This document shows, in pieces, positions 8,372-16,881 of a stretch of 48,258 bases of DNA. Source of the stretch: Sphingomonas sp. (lineage in GTDB: Bacteria; Pseudomonadota; Alphaproteobacteria; Sphingomonadales; Sphingomonadaceae). The DNA is taken from the NCBI RefSeq assembly GCF_019749955.1, contig NZ_JAIEPC010000007.1:1-48258 (forward strand), given 5' to 3'. A program made the translations under genes and the position numbers. Position 1 is the stretch's first letter; each line of letters starts with the position of its first letter. The notes under the pieces are model-generated. The model saw only the letters and a program-made list of their open reading frames with translations. It had not been told where the DNA came from and did not search any database.

Positions 8372-8549
8372 AACGACCTTGGAACTGCGCAACCCGCTTG
8401 TGCACGGGGAAGAGCTAGTTTCGCAGCGCTTGGGCGATCTCGTAGTGGCACAGCCCCGCCTCGGATTCGGGTATGTCGCCGGCGAAGTCCTCGAACTCAA
8501 CCTCTGGGACATCATGATTGTCGAGCGGTTCAGACGGCAGGGTCGGCAC

Positions 8550-9284
8550 TCACGAGACGATGGCCAGGTCCGCCTCGACCGCCGCGGCAAGTCGCGGGTG
8601 CCACCGGAACTGGTCGAGGTGCGGCGCCCGCACGGCGGGCGTGGCCAGGTATTCGGCAAGCGCCGTCCATCCCGCCACCAGCGGTGCCTCGTCGCCGCGC
8701 TCGATGGCGAGTTCGTATAGCGTCAGCAGGAAGGTCGCGACGCAGTCGACCTGCGACTTGCGAACCGGTCCTTCCGGACCGCCGCGCCGGTCGACGAGCC
8801 GGTGGTCGGTCGGGATGCCATAACCCGCGCAGGCGTCGCGCAGGGGCGGCAGGGCGTCCCGGCGGCCGCGCTTGTGCGCGCGGAGCAGGTCGCGGTGGTC
8901 GACTATGTCGATCCGGCCAAGCCCGTCCAGCCCGAACATCCAGTTCGCCGCCGCCCGGCGGCGGAGCACGGCGACGTCGTGCGAGATGCCGTTGTAGGTC
9001 ACGAGTGTGCCCTGCGCCTCGGCGAGCGCAGCGATGGACAGGTCGATGTCCATAAGCAGCTCGAATTCGTCGGCGTCGAACGCCGACCGCAGCGAGAAGC
9101 CGGACCAGCGGCCATCCGGCTCCTCGGTGGCGGACAGGCTCGAATATGCGGAGATGCGGTGCAGCGCGGGCCGCGAGACCTCCCGCCCGCGCGGCGCGAT
9201 ACCGACCGCCTTCGGATCGGGCAGCGTCTCGAGGTCGAGCACGAGCAGAGGCCCGACGGGGCCGATAGGCAAGTTGCTGGTCAT
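8550..9284 (-). CDS. PolB-like DEDD-family 3'-5' exonuclease
   Basis: A 244-aa product starting at ATG 9284 (MTSNLPIGPVGP). Residues 13-22 read LLVLDLETLP, the D-x-E of exonuclease motif I. A middle box GTLVTYNGISHDVAVLRRRA fits motif II (N and D after a small-residue turn), and SQVDCVATFLLTLYEL near the C-terminus fits the motif III aspartates. This matches the predicted PolB-like 3'-5' exonucleases found next to repair and defence genes in alphaproteobacteria. It should trim single-stranded or mismatched 3' ends in the cytoplasm with two metal ions. It is divergent from the regulator at 9409 and lies about 1.3 kb from dndA. Substrate in this island is unknown. Confidence 0.65.
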   Translation of the reverse strand: MTSNLPIGPVGPLLVLDLETLPDPKAVGIAPRGREVSRPALHRISAYSSLSATEEPDGRWSGFSLRSAFDADEFELLMDIDLSIAALAEAQGTLVTYNGISHDVAVLRRRAAANWMFGLDGLGRIDIVDHRDLLRAHKRGRRDALPPLRDACAGYGIPTDHRLVDRRGGPEGPVRKSQVDCVATFLLTLYELAIERGDEAPLVAGWTALAEYLATPAVRAPHLDQFRWHPRLAAAVEADLAIVS

Positions 9285-9408
9285 CGGCTTCGCCTCCAAG
9301 CCCGTAAGGGGCGTGACGGGCGGATCGGTTTCCGCTGGACCCGGTGGGGACGATCGGCGATCCTCCAGCGACGCCCGGACCATCCGGGTCCAGGTGGGGA
9401 CCACGCAC

Positions 9409-10128
9409 GTGTTCGGGATCGGTTTTGGCGAGTTGGATGCGGTGGTGCGGATCCTGCACGGCATTGCGCCGGACAACGCCGCGCTGGTGCCACGCTTCAA
9501 GTATATGCAGCGGATGGGGTTTCCGGAGGGGGTCAACCTCGGCCGCGGGGTGCGGTCGGCATATGGTCTGGAGGAGGTGCTGAAGGTCCTTCTAGCCTTC
9601 GAGCTCCTTGAGACGGGCGCCGCGCCGAGCCGCGTGGTGCGCATGGTGCGGACTGGCTGGCCGGCGCTGATTCCGGCACTCGCGGTGGGCTGGCTGGCGA
9701 CCCACGAGCGCGGTGCCCGTCCGCGCCGGCTGATGGTCTGCGCGAGACCCGGTGCTTTCCGCGAGCTGGGGGATGGCGACGACCCGTATGCGCCGGTGGC
9801 CGAGCCGCTCCGCGCGGTGCCGATGGATCGACTTGTGCAGTGGCTTGAGGCTTTCGACGAGGCGATGCCGACGACCGCGGCCGAGGTGGTCGGCGGCGAT
9901 CCGCCGAGGCGTCTGGTGATCGATCCGATGCGGCTCGCCGGAGCGTTGCGCGCGGCGCTGCCCGCGATCTCGGCACTAAGGGCGGCCGACGTTGACGCGG
10001 CCTACGAGGCTCTGGGCGAGAAGGCCTTCGCCGGCGCACCGATCGCCGCCTGGACGGACGCGGCCCGATGGATGCTGCAGGAGGCGGAAGAAGCGCCGGA
10101 GGACGTGCCGGTCGGCGAGCCGCTCTAG
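9409..10128 (+). CDS. Helix-turn-helix regulator-like protein, copy 1
   Basis: A 239-aa product with no ATG in a sensible place; GTG 9409 is preferred, with GTGGGGA about nine bases upstream, though GTG 9394 is possible. The first 100 residues follow a MerR-like plan: FGELDAVVRILHGIAPDN, then FKYMQRMGFPEGVNLGRG, then SAYGLEEVLKVLLAFELLET. The pattern GFP-x-GV-x-LGRG with a following Y is also found in the protein encoded at 21496-22554, so the two are related. The C-terminal 120 residues are helical and unrecognised. It probably binds DNA and may regulate the divergent exonuclease gene or other parts of element 1. The stop overlaps the stop of the convergent gene. Confidence 0.6.
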   Translation: MFGIGFGELDAVVRILHGIAPDNAALVPRFKYMQRMGFPEGVNLGRGVRSAYGLEEVLKVLLAFELLETGAAPSRVVRMVRTGWPALIPALAVGWLATHERGARPRRLMVCARPGAFRELGDGDDPYAPVAEPLRAVPMDRLVQWLEAFDEAMPTTAAEVVGGDPPRRLVIDPMRLAGALRAALPAISALRAADVDAAYEALGEKAFAGAPIAAWTDAARWMLQEAEEAPEDVPVGEPL

Positions 10129-10574
10129 CGGGCGAGCAGTCCCCGGAGCGTCGCCGCCCTGATCTCGCCTTCCCTGAACGCGGTGTCGGGAACCGCGACG
10201 CGGGCGCGGCAGAAGGCGAGCAGGATCGCGTGGGCCGCACGCGGCGAGCCTGCGACTGCGAGCAGCATCCTGAAGGAATGGTTCTGCATGAAGTCGAGAT
10301 GGCGGAGGGCCTGGTCTTCCACGCCCCGGTTCTCGAGCCACCTCATAAGAGCGTATACGAAGGGTGCGCCGGGGACGACCTCCTCCTGCAGCGGGCGGTT
10401 GGCGTCGTTGTGGAAGTTCGCGACGATGGCGAGGGTGGCCGCGATCTTCCGTCGGCGCAGCGGCGAAGCGTCGTCGGCGCCCGCACGGCGTGACGGGGGG
10501 AGAGCCTCAAGCAGCCAGAGCGCCGCGCGCCATTGGTCGGCGGTGGATTCCGGCGCGGTGGATGGCGGTCGCAT
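10125..10574 (-). CDS. Unknown helical protein
   Basis: A 149-aa product, ATG 10574 chosen because upstream in-frame codons lack a ribosome site and the protein-like part begins at DQWRAALWLLEALPPSRRAG. The rest is helical (KIAATLAIVANFHNDANRPL, ALRHLDFMQNHSFRMLLAVA). No family recognised. Its stop (10125-10127) overlaps the stop of the convergent regulator gene. The start nearly coincides with that of a small ORF on the other strand. Confidence 0.5.
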   Translation of the reverse strand: MRPPSTAPESTADQWRAALWLLEALPPSRRAGADDASPLRRRKIAATLAIVANFHNDANRPLQEEVVPGAPFVYALMRWLENRGVEDQALRHLDFMQNHSFRMLLAVAGSPRAAHAILLAFCRARVAVPDTAFREGEIRAATLRGLLAR

Positions 10575-10779
10575 GGCGCAGGCTAGCCCGGTTGTGCGTT
10601 CCCCGCCAGCGGACGATGACATCAGCGCCGACGCGTTCGAACGGCGTTTGACACCAGCGGGCGACATCGACTTCTCGGCTATCGAGTTCCACAACGCGTC
10701 TGGCGCGGGCCGCTCCGACATCAGGCGAGCACTCGAGGCGGCGTTGGAACCGCCACCGCTTGGTCGCCCGAAACATTAG
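10573..10779 (+). CDS. Possible small acidic protein
   Basis: A 68-codon frame with G/C-rich third positions in its second half. It reads DDDISADAFERRLTPAGDID and then FSAIEFHNASG, and is followed within 35 bases by the 3' end of dndA on the other strand. There is no clear ribosome site. It is listed because its codon use is convincing and it would otherwise leave about 240 bases unexplained, but it may not be expressed. Confidence 0.3.
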   Translation: MAQASPVVRSPPADDDISADAFERRLTPAGDIDFSAIEFHNASGAGRSDIRRALEAALEPPPLGRPKH

Positions 10780-10813
10780 GATCGAGCCTCGCAGATCGCG
10801 TCGACCAAACTGG

Positions 10814-11980
10814 TCAGGCGGCGATCCGCCGCAGCTCACCCACCGTGTCGATCAGCGCCACGGTAAATATCTGCATGTCGGCCGCAGTCGTGAACCGGCC
10901 CGGCGACACGCGGAACGCCTGCCGCGCCCGGGCCGTGTCGCCGAACATCGCGAGCAGCACGTGGCTCGTCTCGACCTTGTCGGTCGCGCAAGCGCTGGAC
11001 GCGGAAAAGCTGGCGACGTCCCGGAGACGATGCATCAGCGCCAGAGGCTCCACGCCGGCGATCGACAGCGAGAAGTTGCCGGGTATGCGCTCGGTCGGGT
11101 GGCCGTTCAGCTGCACGCCGTCGACGGAGGCCATGACGCGTTCCCCGAAGGCTCGACACATCGCCGTCAGGCGCTCGCCCTCCGGCCGCCCTTCCTTCGC
11201 GCAGATCGCCAGCGCCTCGGCCATGCCGACGATGAGCGGCACGTTGAGTGTGCCGGAGCGCAAACCCCGTTCCTGCCCGCCGCCGAAACCGACGGCTGAA
11301 AGGCGCGCGCGGGGACTGCGCGACCGCGCGTAGAGCGCACCGACGCCCTTTGGACCGTAGGCTTTGTGGCCGGACACGCTGGCGAGATGGACGTTGCTCG
11401 CCGCGACGTCGACGGACCCGTGCGCCATCAGCTGGGCGAGGTCAGCGTGGAACAGCGCGCCGCGCGCCTCGCACAGCGCGCCGATCGCGGCGATCGGCTG
11501 GATGGTGCCGACCTCGTTGTTCGCGCCCATCACCGAGACGAGGAGCGTGTCGTCGCGCAGGGCGTCGGCGACCTGTCCCGGATCTACTTGACCGAACTCG
11601 TCGACGGGGAGCAACGTCAGCTCGTATCCCTGCCGCGCAAGCTCGCGCATCGGCTCCAGCACCGCTGGATGCTCGATGGCGGTGGTGACGACGTGCCGGC
11701 GGTCTGGCTGGGCGCGTGCGGAGCCGAGGATGGCGATGTTGTTCGCTTCGGTGCAGCTGCCGGTGAAGACGATCTCGTTGTCGCGGGCTCCAAGCGCCCG
11801 TGCGACCTTCGAGCGTGCCTCGGCGACGGCGGTCTGGGCGGCGTGGCCGTGCGTATGCTCGACGCTCGACGGGTTGCCGAAGACGCCAGTAAAGTATGGA
11901 ATCATCGCCTCGACCACGCGGGGGTCGGCCGGCGTGGTGGCGTTGTGGTCCAGGTAGATCGGAGACGTGCCGCCGCTCAT
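10814..11980 (-). CDS. dndA: Cysteine desulfurase of the DNA phosphorothioation locus
   Basis: A 388-aa pyridoxal-phosphate enzyme of the IscS/NifS class. It opens SPIYLDHNATTPADPRVVEA, the signature N-terminus, has the cofactor lysine in SVSGHKAYGPKGVGALYARS and the sulfur-carrying cysteine in FSASSACATDKVETSHVLLA. It takes sulfur from cysteine and passes it, as a persulfide, to DndC for replacing a non-bridging oxygen in the DNA backbone. ATG 11980 overlaps the dndE stop (ATGA), making it the last gene of dndC-dndD-dndE-dndA. In the classical enterobacterial and Streptomyces loci dndA is divergent or absent; here it is downstream. By itself the protein could serve Fe-S assembly, but the coupling settles its role. 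Confidence 0.9.
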   Translation of the reverse strand: MSGGTSPIYLDHNATTPADPRVVEAMIPYFTGVFGNPSSVEHTHGHAAQTAVAEARSKVARALGARDNEIVFTGSCTEANNIAILGSARAQPDRRHVVTTAIEHPAVLEPMRELARQGYELTLLPVDEFGQVDPGQVADALRDDTLLVSVMGANNEVGTIQPIAAIGALCEARGALFHADLAQLMAHGSVDVAASNVHLASVSGHKAYGPKGVGALYARSRSPRARLSAVGFGGGQERGLRSGTLNVPLIVGMAEALAICAKEGRPEGERLTAMCRAFGERVMASVDGVQLNGHPTERIPGNFSLSIAGVEPLALMHRLRDVASFSASSACATDKVETSHVLLAMFGDTARARQAFRVSPGRFTTAADMQIFTVALIDTVGELRRIAA

Positions 11981-12351
11981 GCGGCCGCCGCCAGCCGCGC
12001 TATGTCGGCGGGCGACTTCGCGCGGACCGATAGCAGGCCGACGCCACGATGGATGTGCGCGGCGAAGCGCAGGACGATCTCCTCGTTGGACAGCGGCTCG
12101 CCACGACCCTCGTCCTCCTCGACGAAGCGCACCATCGCGCCGAGGATGCCGGTGATCTCGCCGGTAAGAGTGTAGGAATTGAACTCCTTGCCCCGGTCGT
12201 CCGGCGCGCGGATGCTCTCGACGGGCCCTTCCTCGAGCGACATCATCGCGGCGATGCGGCATAGCAGGTTCGGTGTGAGCCCGGTGCGCTGCTGCAGCGA
12301 GCGCAGGCGGCTGGTGGCATCGAGCGACGCGTTAAGCTTGGTGTAGCGCAC
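11977..12351 (-). CDS. dndE: DNA sulfur modification protein DndE
   Basis: A 124-aa protein. The opening RYTKLNASLDATSRLRSLQQ, the following RTGLTPNLLCRIAAMMSLEE and the later SYTLTGEITGILGAMVRF with HIHRGVGLLS fit DndE, the small subunit that binds nicked DNA in the phosphorothioation complex. It begins 20 bases inside the end of dndD and ends by ATGA overlap with dndA. Length is close to the usual 110-130 aa. Confidence 0.85.
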   Translation of the reverse strand: MRYTKLNASLDATSRLRSLQQRTGLTPNLLCRIAAMMSLEEGPVESIRAPDDRGKEFNSYTLTGEITGILGAMVRFVEEDEGRGEPLSNEEIVLRFAAHIHRGVGLLSVRAKSPADIARLAAAA

Positions 12352-14341
12352 GGTCGTCCTCCTTTCCGTCGTCGAAGTATCCCGGCACGACCGATGTCGA
12401 TCGCGTCTTGGGGTCGTAGTCGAGGCGGTATGCGTGACTCACGCTTCCGCCCAGCTTGCCGAGCAGCGCCTCGTCGATCTCGGTGTCGGTCGACAGAACG
12501 ATCACCTGGTGGCTCGCCTCGGGGAAGTAGCGCTCTACGAGCGCGGTGCGGTGGTCGAGGTCGAGGCGAGCGAGCGGCGTGTCGATGATCATCGGCAGCG
12601 GTCGGCCGCTGGTGCGCGCGAGCGCCCACAGCATCGCGATCGCGTAGACCTGCTTCTCACCCGCGGACAGGCTCGACTTGGGGATTTCCCGCCCCGAGTG
12701 GTCGATGAGCATCGTCTCGAACGTGGCGCGGTCGATGCGCGCGTCGGCGATGAAGTCGTCCTTGCGGGACAGATGGTTGAACCGCGACACGAACGCCCGC
12801 TGCAGCTGGACCAGCTTCTGTTCGAGCAAGCGTTCCTCGTATTGCTCGAGCGCGGTGCCGACGCGCTGCGCGAGCGTCGCCCGACCGTCGGCGGCCTTGG
12901 CGTCGTTCTGCGCGCGGGTCAGCTTGTCCAGCGTCCGCTCGGCCGTCAACCGGCGGAAGTCGAGCTGCCTGAACTCCTCGATTCGCGTGCGAAGCCTGGC
13001 CTCGGACTCCTCGGCCTGACGCTCCGCGAGCGCGAGCTCCTGGGCCAGGCTGCTCGCCCCGTGGCTGCGCGCCCGCTGCAGGTCGGCCTCGATCGCTGCC
13101 AAGCGTTCGGTCTGTGCGTCCAGCTCCGACGCGAGGAACGACGCCTGCGGCGTGACGGTGTCACGGACCTGCCCGACCGCGTCGAGCAGTGCGTGGCGGT
13201 CGGCGATCGGCAGCGACTTCAGGATCGACCCGACGGACGAGGGCCTCGTGGCCTCATTCGCGAGGAAGCGCTCGATGTCGCGCCAGTGCTGGGGCTTCCA
13301 TGCCGCCTCGCGTTCGGGCTCACCAACGGCGCGCCAGGCGAGCAGCCGCTCGCGGAGCGCCTCGGCCTCGCGTGTTGCCGCAGCGTCGGTCGAGGCGCCG
13401 ATCGCGTGCGCTATGCGCCCTATGAGGCTGGGCGCAACGGCGAGTGGCAGCAGCCCGTTGGCGAGTTCGCGGAGTTCAGCGGCGCGGCGCGACAGCTGCG
13501 ACCGGGCCTCCTCGCGCGCGGCGTCGAGCTTCTCCCGCTTGTTGGCTGCGTCGCCGCCTTCGGCGAAGAAGCGCCGCTTGGTGTCCTCGACGTTGGCGGC
13601 CGCCCTGGCGGCGGCGGCTTCCAGTTCGACGACCTCGTCGCTCATCGCCTCGACGTCTCGCTTCAGCGCCTGGAACTCTCGCTCGGCGGTCTCCAACTTG
13701 GCTGCGCCAGCGGAATCGGTGTGTCGCGAATGGCGGGCGAGGTAGAGCGCGAGGTCGACGCGCAGGCGTCCGACCAGCTCGATCCCGAGCAGGCCACGAA
13801 CGGCCTCCGCAAGGCCTTCGTGCGATCCGTCGTGCGCGATGTCGGCGATCTTCTCGCCATCGAAGAAGAAGAACTGCGATACGCCGGGCGGCACGAGGTC
13901 CTGCAGGAACTGCGCCCATTCCTCGGGCGGCACCGAGGTGACGGGAGCGTCGTCCTTGAACAGCGCGAGCTTGTCGACCGTCCTGGTGCTGCCCGTGGGC
14001 CAGCTGCGTTCGACGCGGAAGCGCTGGACGACGCCGGCCTCGGCATAGTCGAACTCCAGGCCGACCGACGCGATGGCCGGAATCGTCCCGTCTGCCGCGA
14101 CGTGCACGCGCGAGGCGAGGTGGCGCTCGTATTCGGTCTGGCCGACGCGGGTGCCGAGCGCACGCTTGCCGTAGAGTGCGAGCCGCACGGCCTCGAGGAG
14201 CGTGGTCTTGCCGGCACCGTTCTTGCCGCCGATCAGCACGACGGGACGGTCGTGCTCGACGTCGCGGCCGGGGACGAGGTCAAGCGTCTGTCGACCCGCG
14301 TAGAGTCCGAAGTTCTCGAGCGTGATCGTCCGCAGGATCAT
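12332..14341 (-). CDS. dndD: SMC/RecN-like ATPase of the DNA phosphorothioation complex
   Basis: A 669-aa protein. Residues 38-47 are the Walker A loop GGKNGAGKTT. A long charged coiled-coil region spans roughly residues 190-540. Near the C-terminus lie the ABC signature SLSAGEKQVYAIAMLWAL and the Walker B-type box PMIIDTPLARLDLDHR. Also present is FFFDGEKIADIAHDG, a conserved DndD feature. It is thought to open or nick DNA with ATP hydrolysis so that DndC can insert sulfur. Its ATG overlaps the dndC stop, and its end overlaps dndE by 20 bases, so subunits are made in step. Confidence 0.92.
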   Translation of the reverse strand: MILRTITLENFGLYAGRQTLDLVPGRDVEHDRPVVLIGGKNGAGKTTLLEAVRLALYGKRALGTRVGQTEYERHLASRVHVAADGTIPAIASVGLEFDYAEAGVVQRFRVERSWPTGSTRTVDKLALFKDDAPVTSVPPEEWAQFLQDLVPPGVSQFFFFDGEKIADIAHDGSHEGLAEAVRGLLGIELVGRLRVDLALYLARHSRHTDSAGAAKLETAEREFQALKRDVEAMSDEVVELEAAAARAAANVEDTKRRFFAEGGDAANKREKLDAAREEARSQLSRRAAELRELANGLLPLAVAPSLIGRIAHAIGASTDAAATREAEALRERLLAWRAVGEPEREAAWKPQHWRDIERFLANEATRPSSVGSILKSLPIADRHALLDAVGQVRDTVTPQASFLASELDAQTERLAAIEADLQRARSHGASSLAQELALAERQAEESEARLRTRIEEFRQLDFRRLTAERTLDKLTRAQNDAKAADGRATLAQRVGTALEQYEERLLEQKLVQLQRAFVSRFNHLSRKDDFIADARIDRATFETMLIDHSGREIPKSSLSAGEKQVYAIAMLWALARTSGRPLPMIIDTPLARLDLDHRTALVERYFPEASHQVIVLSTDTEIDEALLGKLGGSVSHAYRLDYDPKTRSTSVVPGYFDDGKEDDRALHQA

Positions 14342-15807
14342 TGGATGACTCCCGCGTCGTCTTCCTCGGTGACCGGCGCGTCGTTAAGGTCCTGGCCGCT
14401 GTCGCCGAGCAGGGTGCGGCGTTCGGCGATGATGTCGTCTATGTCGCGCCACTCGCGCTTGAACGCGCCCTCGATCGCGGTGTGGACGCCGTGTCGGCGC
14501 TTCAGACCGTGCGATGCGCGCTCGACATCAAGCAGACGGACTACCAATTCGGTGGGAACGCCGTTCTCGGCGCAGATCGCGTCGAGCAGCTCGCCGTCGT
14601 CTGCGGTGAACGCGACCGCGTCCTCCGAGATCCAGTTCAGGTCCTTGCCGAGCACTTCGCGGACGATCCGCGGCACGGTGTCTTCCCAGTCGCCACGCTC
14701 GGTCCGCCACAGGCGCCGGATCTCGTGCAGCTCGGGCTCGGTGATGAGCGTCGTGTTCTCACCCTCGGGGGCGCTGGCCTTCACGTCCTTCTGCGTGATG
14801 AGCAGCTGTCGCAGCATCTTCTTGCAGTGGGCCATCGTGTAGGGCCCGGGCATCGGTCGGTCGGTCTCGCCGATGAACGTGACGGCGCCCGAGCGCCGGC
14901 GCGCCTCGCGGTATTTCAGCTTGTCGTCGGGCACCTGCGTCCTGGCGAGGTCGTCGCGGAACTCGAGCAGCGGCGTCATCCACTCCTCACCGGAATCGAT
15001 CATCGCCTCCATCGCGCGGTCGCGTTCGACCACGGTGCACACCCAGCAGCCGAAGCGCGAGTTGCCGCACGACGGCGTGGTGTCGTCTACCACCAGCGGG
15101 CATTCGCCCGACGCCGCGTTGCGATACATGGCCACCAGGTCGCGGTTGTCGTTGCCCCAGGGCGATTGCTCCTGCAGCAGGTAGGTCCAGACCTCGTCGG
15201 TCGAGAAGTCGGCGATCGGCGCGTAGACGAAGGCGTTGAGCAGCGACGAGTGCCGCGAGAGGCGCGACCCCTCGATGCTGTGCAGCGACATGACCTGCGC
15301 CCGAGTGGCGGATTCCTGGGAGCGCACGCCAAGCACCATCACGACCTCGCCGAACTCGGCGACTCGGCTCTTGATGAACTCGTTGGCGGGCTCGATCTTC
15401 AGACGCTCGGTGCACCAGCGGAACTTGCGCGACGGTGCCGGGTAGCCCCGGCCCAGGAGGTTCACCCAGAAGCTGCGGTCGACGTCGGGCATCACCTTGT
15501 GCGGTTGAAAGGGCATGTTCTGCTGCTTGGCCGCGACCGCGATTCGCTCGAGCGACACGTCGATGTAGCGCGACACCACGGGCGTCTCGACGAGGGTGTC
15601 GGAACTGATCACGTAGACCGGCTTGCGGCGCTCCTCGGCGGGCAACTCGGCCAGCGCCGTCCAGATCAGCTGCAGCGCGGTGGTCGAGTCCTTGCCGCCG
15701 CTGTAGCCGACGACCCACGGTCGCGCGTCGGCCGCGTAGATCTGGCGGATCTCCGCGCGCAGTGTCCCGAGAGTGCTTCCGTCGATCGTCTGCCTGCCAT
15801 TGCTCAT
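14338..15807 (-). CDS. dndC: DNA phosphorothioation sulfurtransferase, PAPS-reductase-like
   Basis: A 489-aa product. ATG 15807 is preferred over ATG 15831 because GGGAAG lies upstream and the segment before it is asparagine/glycine-rich. The PP-loop SGGKDS is at residues 36-41, binding ATP. The four cysteines of the Fe-S site appear as RKFRWCTERLKIEP and PSCGNSRFGCWVCTVVERD. The chain follows DndC throughout. The enzyme adenylates the phosphate and accepts sulfur from DndA. It is the first gene of the operon; the 180 bases to its right also serve the rightward HNH gene. No DndB regulator gene is present next to it, unlike many dnd loci. Confidence 0.93.
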   Translation of the reverse strand: MSNGRQTIDGSTLGTLRAEIRQIYAADARPWVVGYSGGKDSTTALQLIWTALAELPAEERRKPVYVISSDTLVETPVVSRYIDVSLERIAVAAKQQNMPFQPHKVMPDVDRSFWVNLLGRGYPAPSRKFRWCTERLKIEPANEFIKSRVAEFGEVVMVLGVRSQESATRAQVMSLHSIEGSRLSRHSSLLNAFVYAPIADFSTDEVWTYLLQEQSPWGNDNRDLVAMYRNAASGECPLVVDDTTPSCGNSRFGCWVCTVVERDRAMEAMIDSGEEWMTPLLEFRDDLARTQVPDDKLKYREARRRSGAVTFIGETDRPMPGPYTMAHCKKMLRQLLITQKDVKASAPEGENTTLITEPELHEIRRLWRTERGDWEDTVPRIVREVLGKDLNWISEDAVAFTADDGELLDAICAENGVPTELVVRLLDVERASHGLKRRHGVHTAIEGAFKREWRDIDDIIAERRTLLGDSGQDLNDAPVTEEDDAGVIQ

Positions 15808-15987
15808 GCCATTATTCTTCCCATACCCCATGTTAGCCGGAAAGATCGCCCGCGTGAATCCGTCGCGTGCGCCGCGGCGCGATATTCTTTTCGGAGGTGA
15901 GGTGGGCGACCGCGCGCGGAATGCCCTGTGCGGATCGTGCCGATCCGCTATCGTCGTCTAAGGGGCGTGGCGGCAGCGGAGGTTGCG

Positions 15988-16881
15988 ATGGCGAGGGTGG
16001 ACGGTGTCGGCAAGGTCGGCGTCGATCGGCTGAAGGCCTTCATCGAGACTGGCATGGCGATGAGTCATGTCTACCAGCCGGTGATGATCCGCACGATGCT
16101 CGAGGGCGGTGGTGCCGCCACCCGCCGCCAGATCGCCGCGGCGTTCCTAGGTGCCGACCTCAGCCAGCTCGAATACTACGAGAACGTCGTCAGCCGTTAC
16201 CCCGGCCCCGTCCTTCGTCGGCACGGGATCGTCGAGTTCGAGCGCGGCGTGTATCGTCTGGCGCGCGATCTGCGCCGCATGGACGAGTGGCAGCGCGCCA
16301 GCCTGGTGGCGCTCTGCGACGCCAAGGTTGCGGATTTCGTGTCGCATCGGCAGGCGGCGGTCTGGGCGCACCGCTCAGCCAACGCCGACCCTCTGCCCGG
16401 CACGCTGCGGTGGCAGGTCATCACGCGGGCGATGGGGCGCTGCGAGGCCTGCGGCGTGAGCGCGCTGATCCGCGCACTCGAGGTCGACCACATCGTGCCG
16501 CGAGCCCGGGGCGGCTCCAACGACATTGAGAACCTGCAGGCGCTGTGCAGTACGTGCAACGTCCAGAAGCTCGATCGCGACGCCACCGACTTCCATGCCG
16601 CCCATGCGGATGTCACCCATCGGCGAGCCGGTTGCGGGATCTGCGACGCCGCCGGGCCCGACGGCCAGGATCTGGCGATCGTGGTCAAGCTTCCGTCCGG
16701 CCTGGCGGTCGCTCCCCGTCGGCACGGCGCAGGCTGGCTCGAGCTGTGGCAGCCCGAGGTGAATGCGCTGCGCCGCGTCGAGGCGTCATCGGCCGTGCCG
16801 CGGGGCGCGGCGATGAGCACCGTGATGGTGGGCGCTGGGGATGGCGACCCCGGGCATCTGGTCGTAACCTACGCGGGATGA
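15988..16881 (+). CDS. HNH endonuclease divergent from dndC, possible phosphorothioate-linked nuclease
   Basis: A 297-aa product; ATG 15988 has GGAGG at 15978-15982. Residues 1-130 form a helical domain with a conserved-looking core (HVYQPVMIRTMLEGGGAATR and LSQLEYYENVVSRYPG). Residues 152-190 are a zinc-type HNH: CEAC, then LEVDHIVPRARGG, then IENLQALCSTCN. The C-terminal region starts CGICDAAG and has IVVKLPSGLAVAPRRHGAGW, recalling a HIT-domain strand pattern but without the H-x-H-x-H triad. It should cut double-stranded DNA. In place of the usual DndFGH restriction genes it may restrict DNA lacking phosphorothioate, or recognise the modification. The stop overlaps the ATG of the membrane methyltransferase. 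Confidence 0.8.
   Translation: MARVDGVGKVGVDRLKAFIETGMAMSHVYQPVMIRTMLEGGGAATRRQIAAAFLGADLSQLEYYENVVSRYPGPVLRRHGIVEFERGVYRLARDLRRMDEWQRASLVALCDAKVADFVSHRQAAVWAHRSANADPLPGTLRWQVITRAMGRCEACGVSALIRALEVDHIVPRARGGSNDIENLQALCSTCNVQKLDRDATDFHAAHADVTHRRAGCGICDAAGPDGQDLAIVVKLPSGLAVAPRRHGAGWLELWQPEVNALRRVEASSAVPRGAAMSTVMVGAGDGDPGHLVVTYAG

Noticed and set aside
12434..14842. 802-codon open frame on the plus strand
   Set aside because: Antisense to dndD and part of dndC, both unmistakable.
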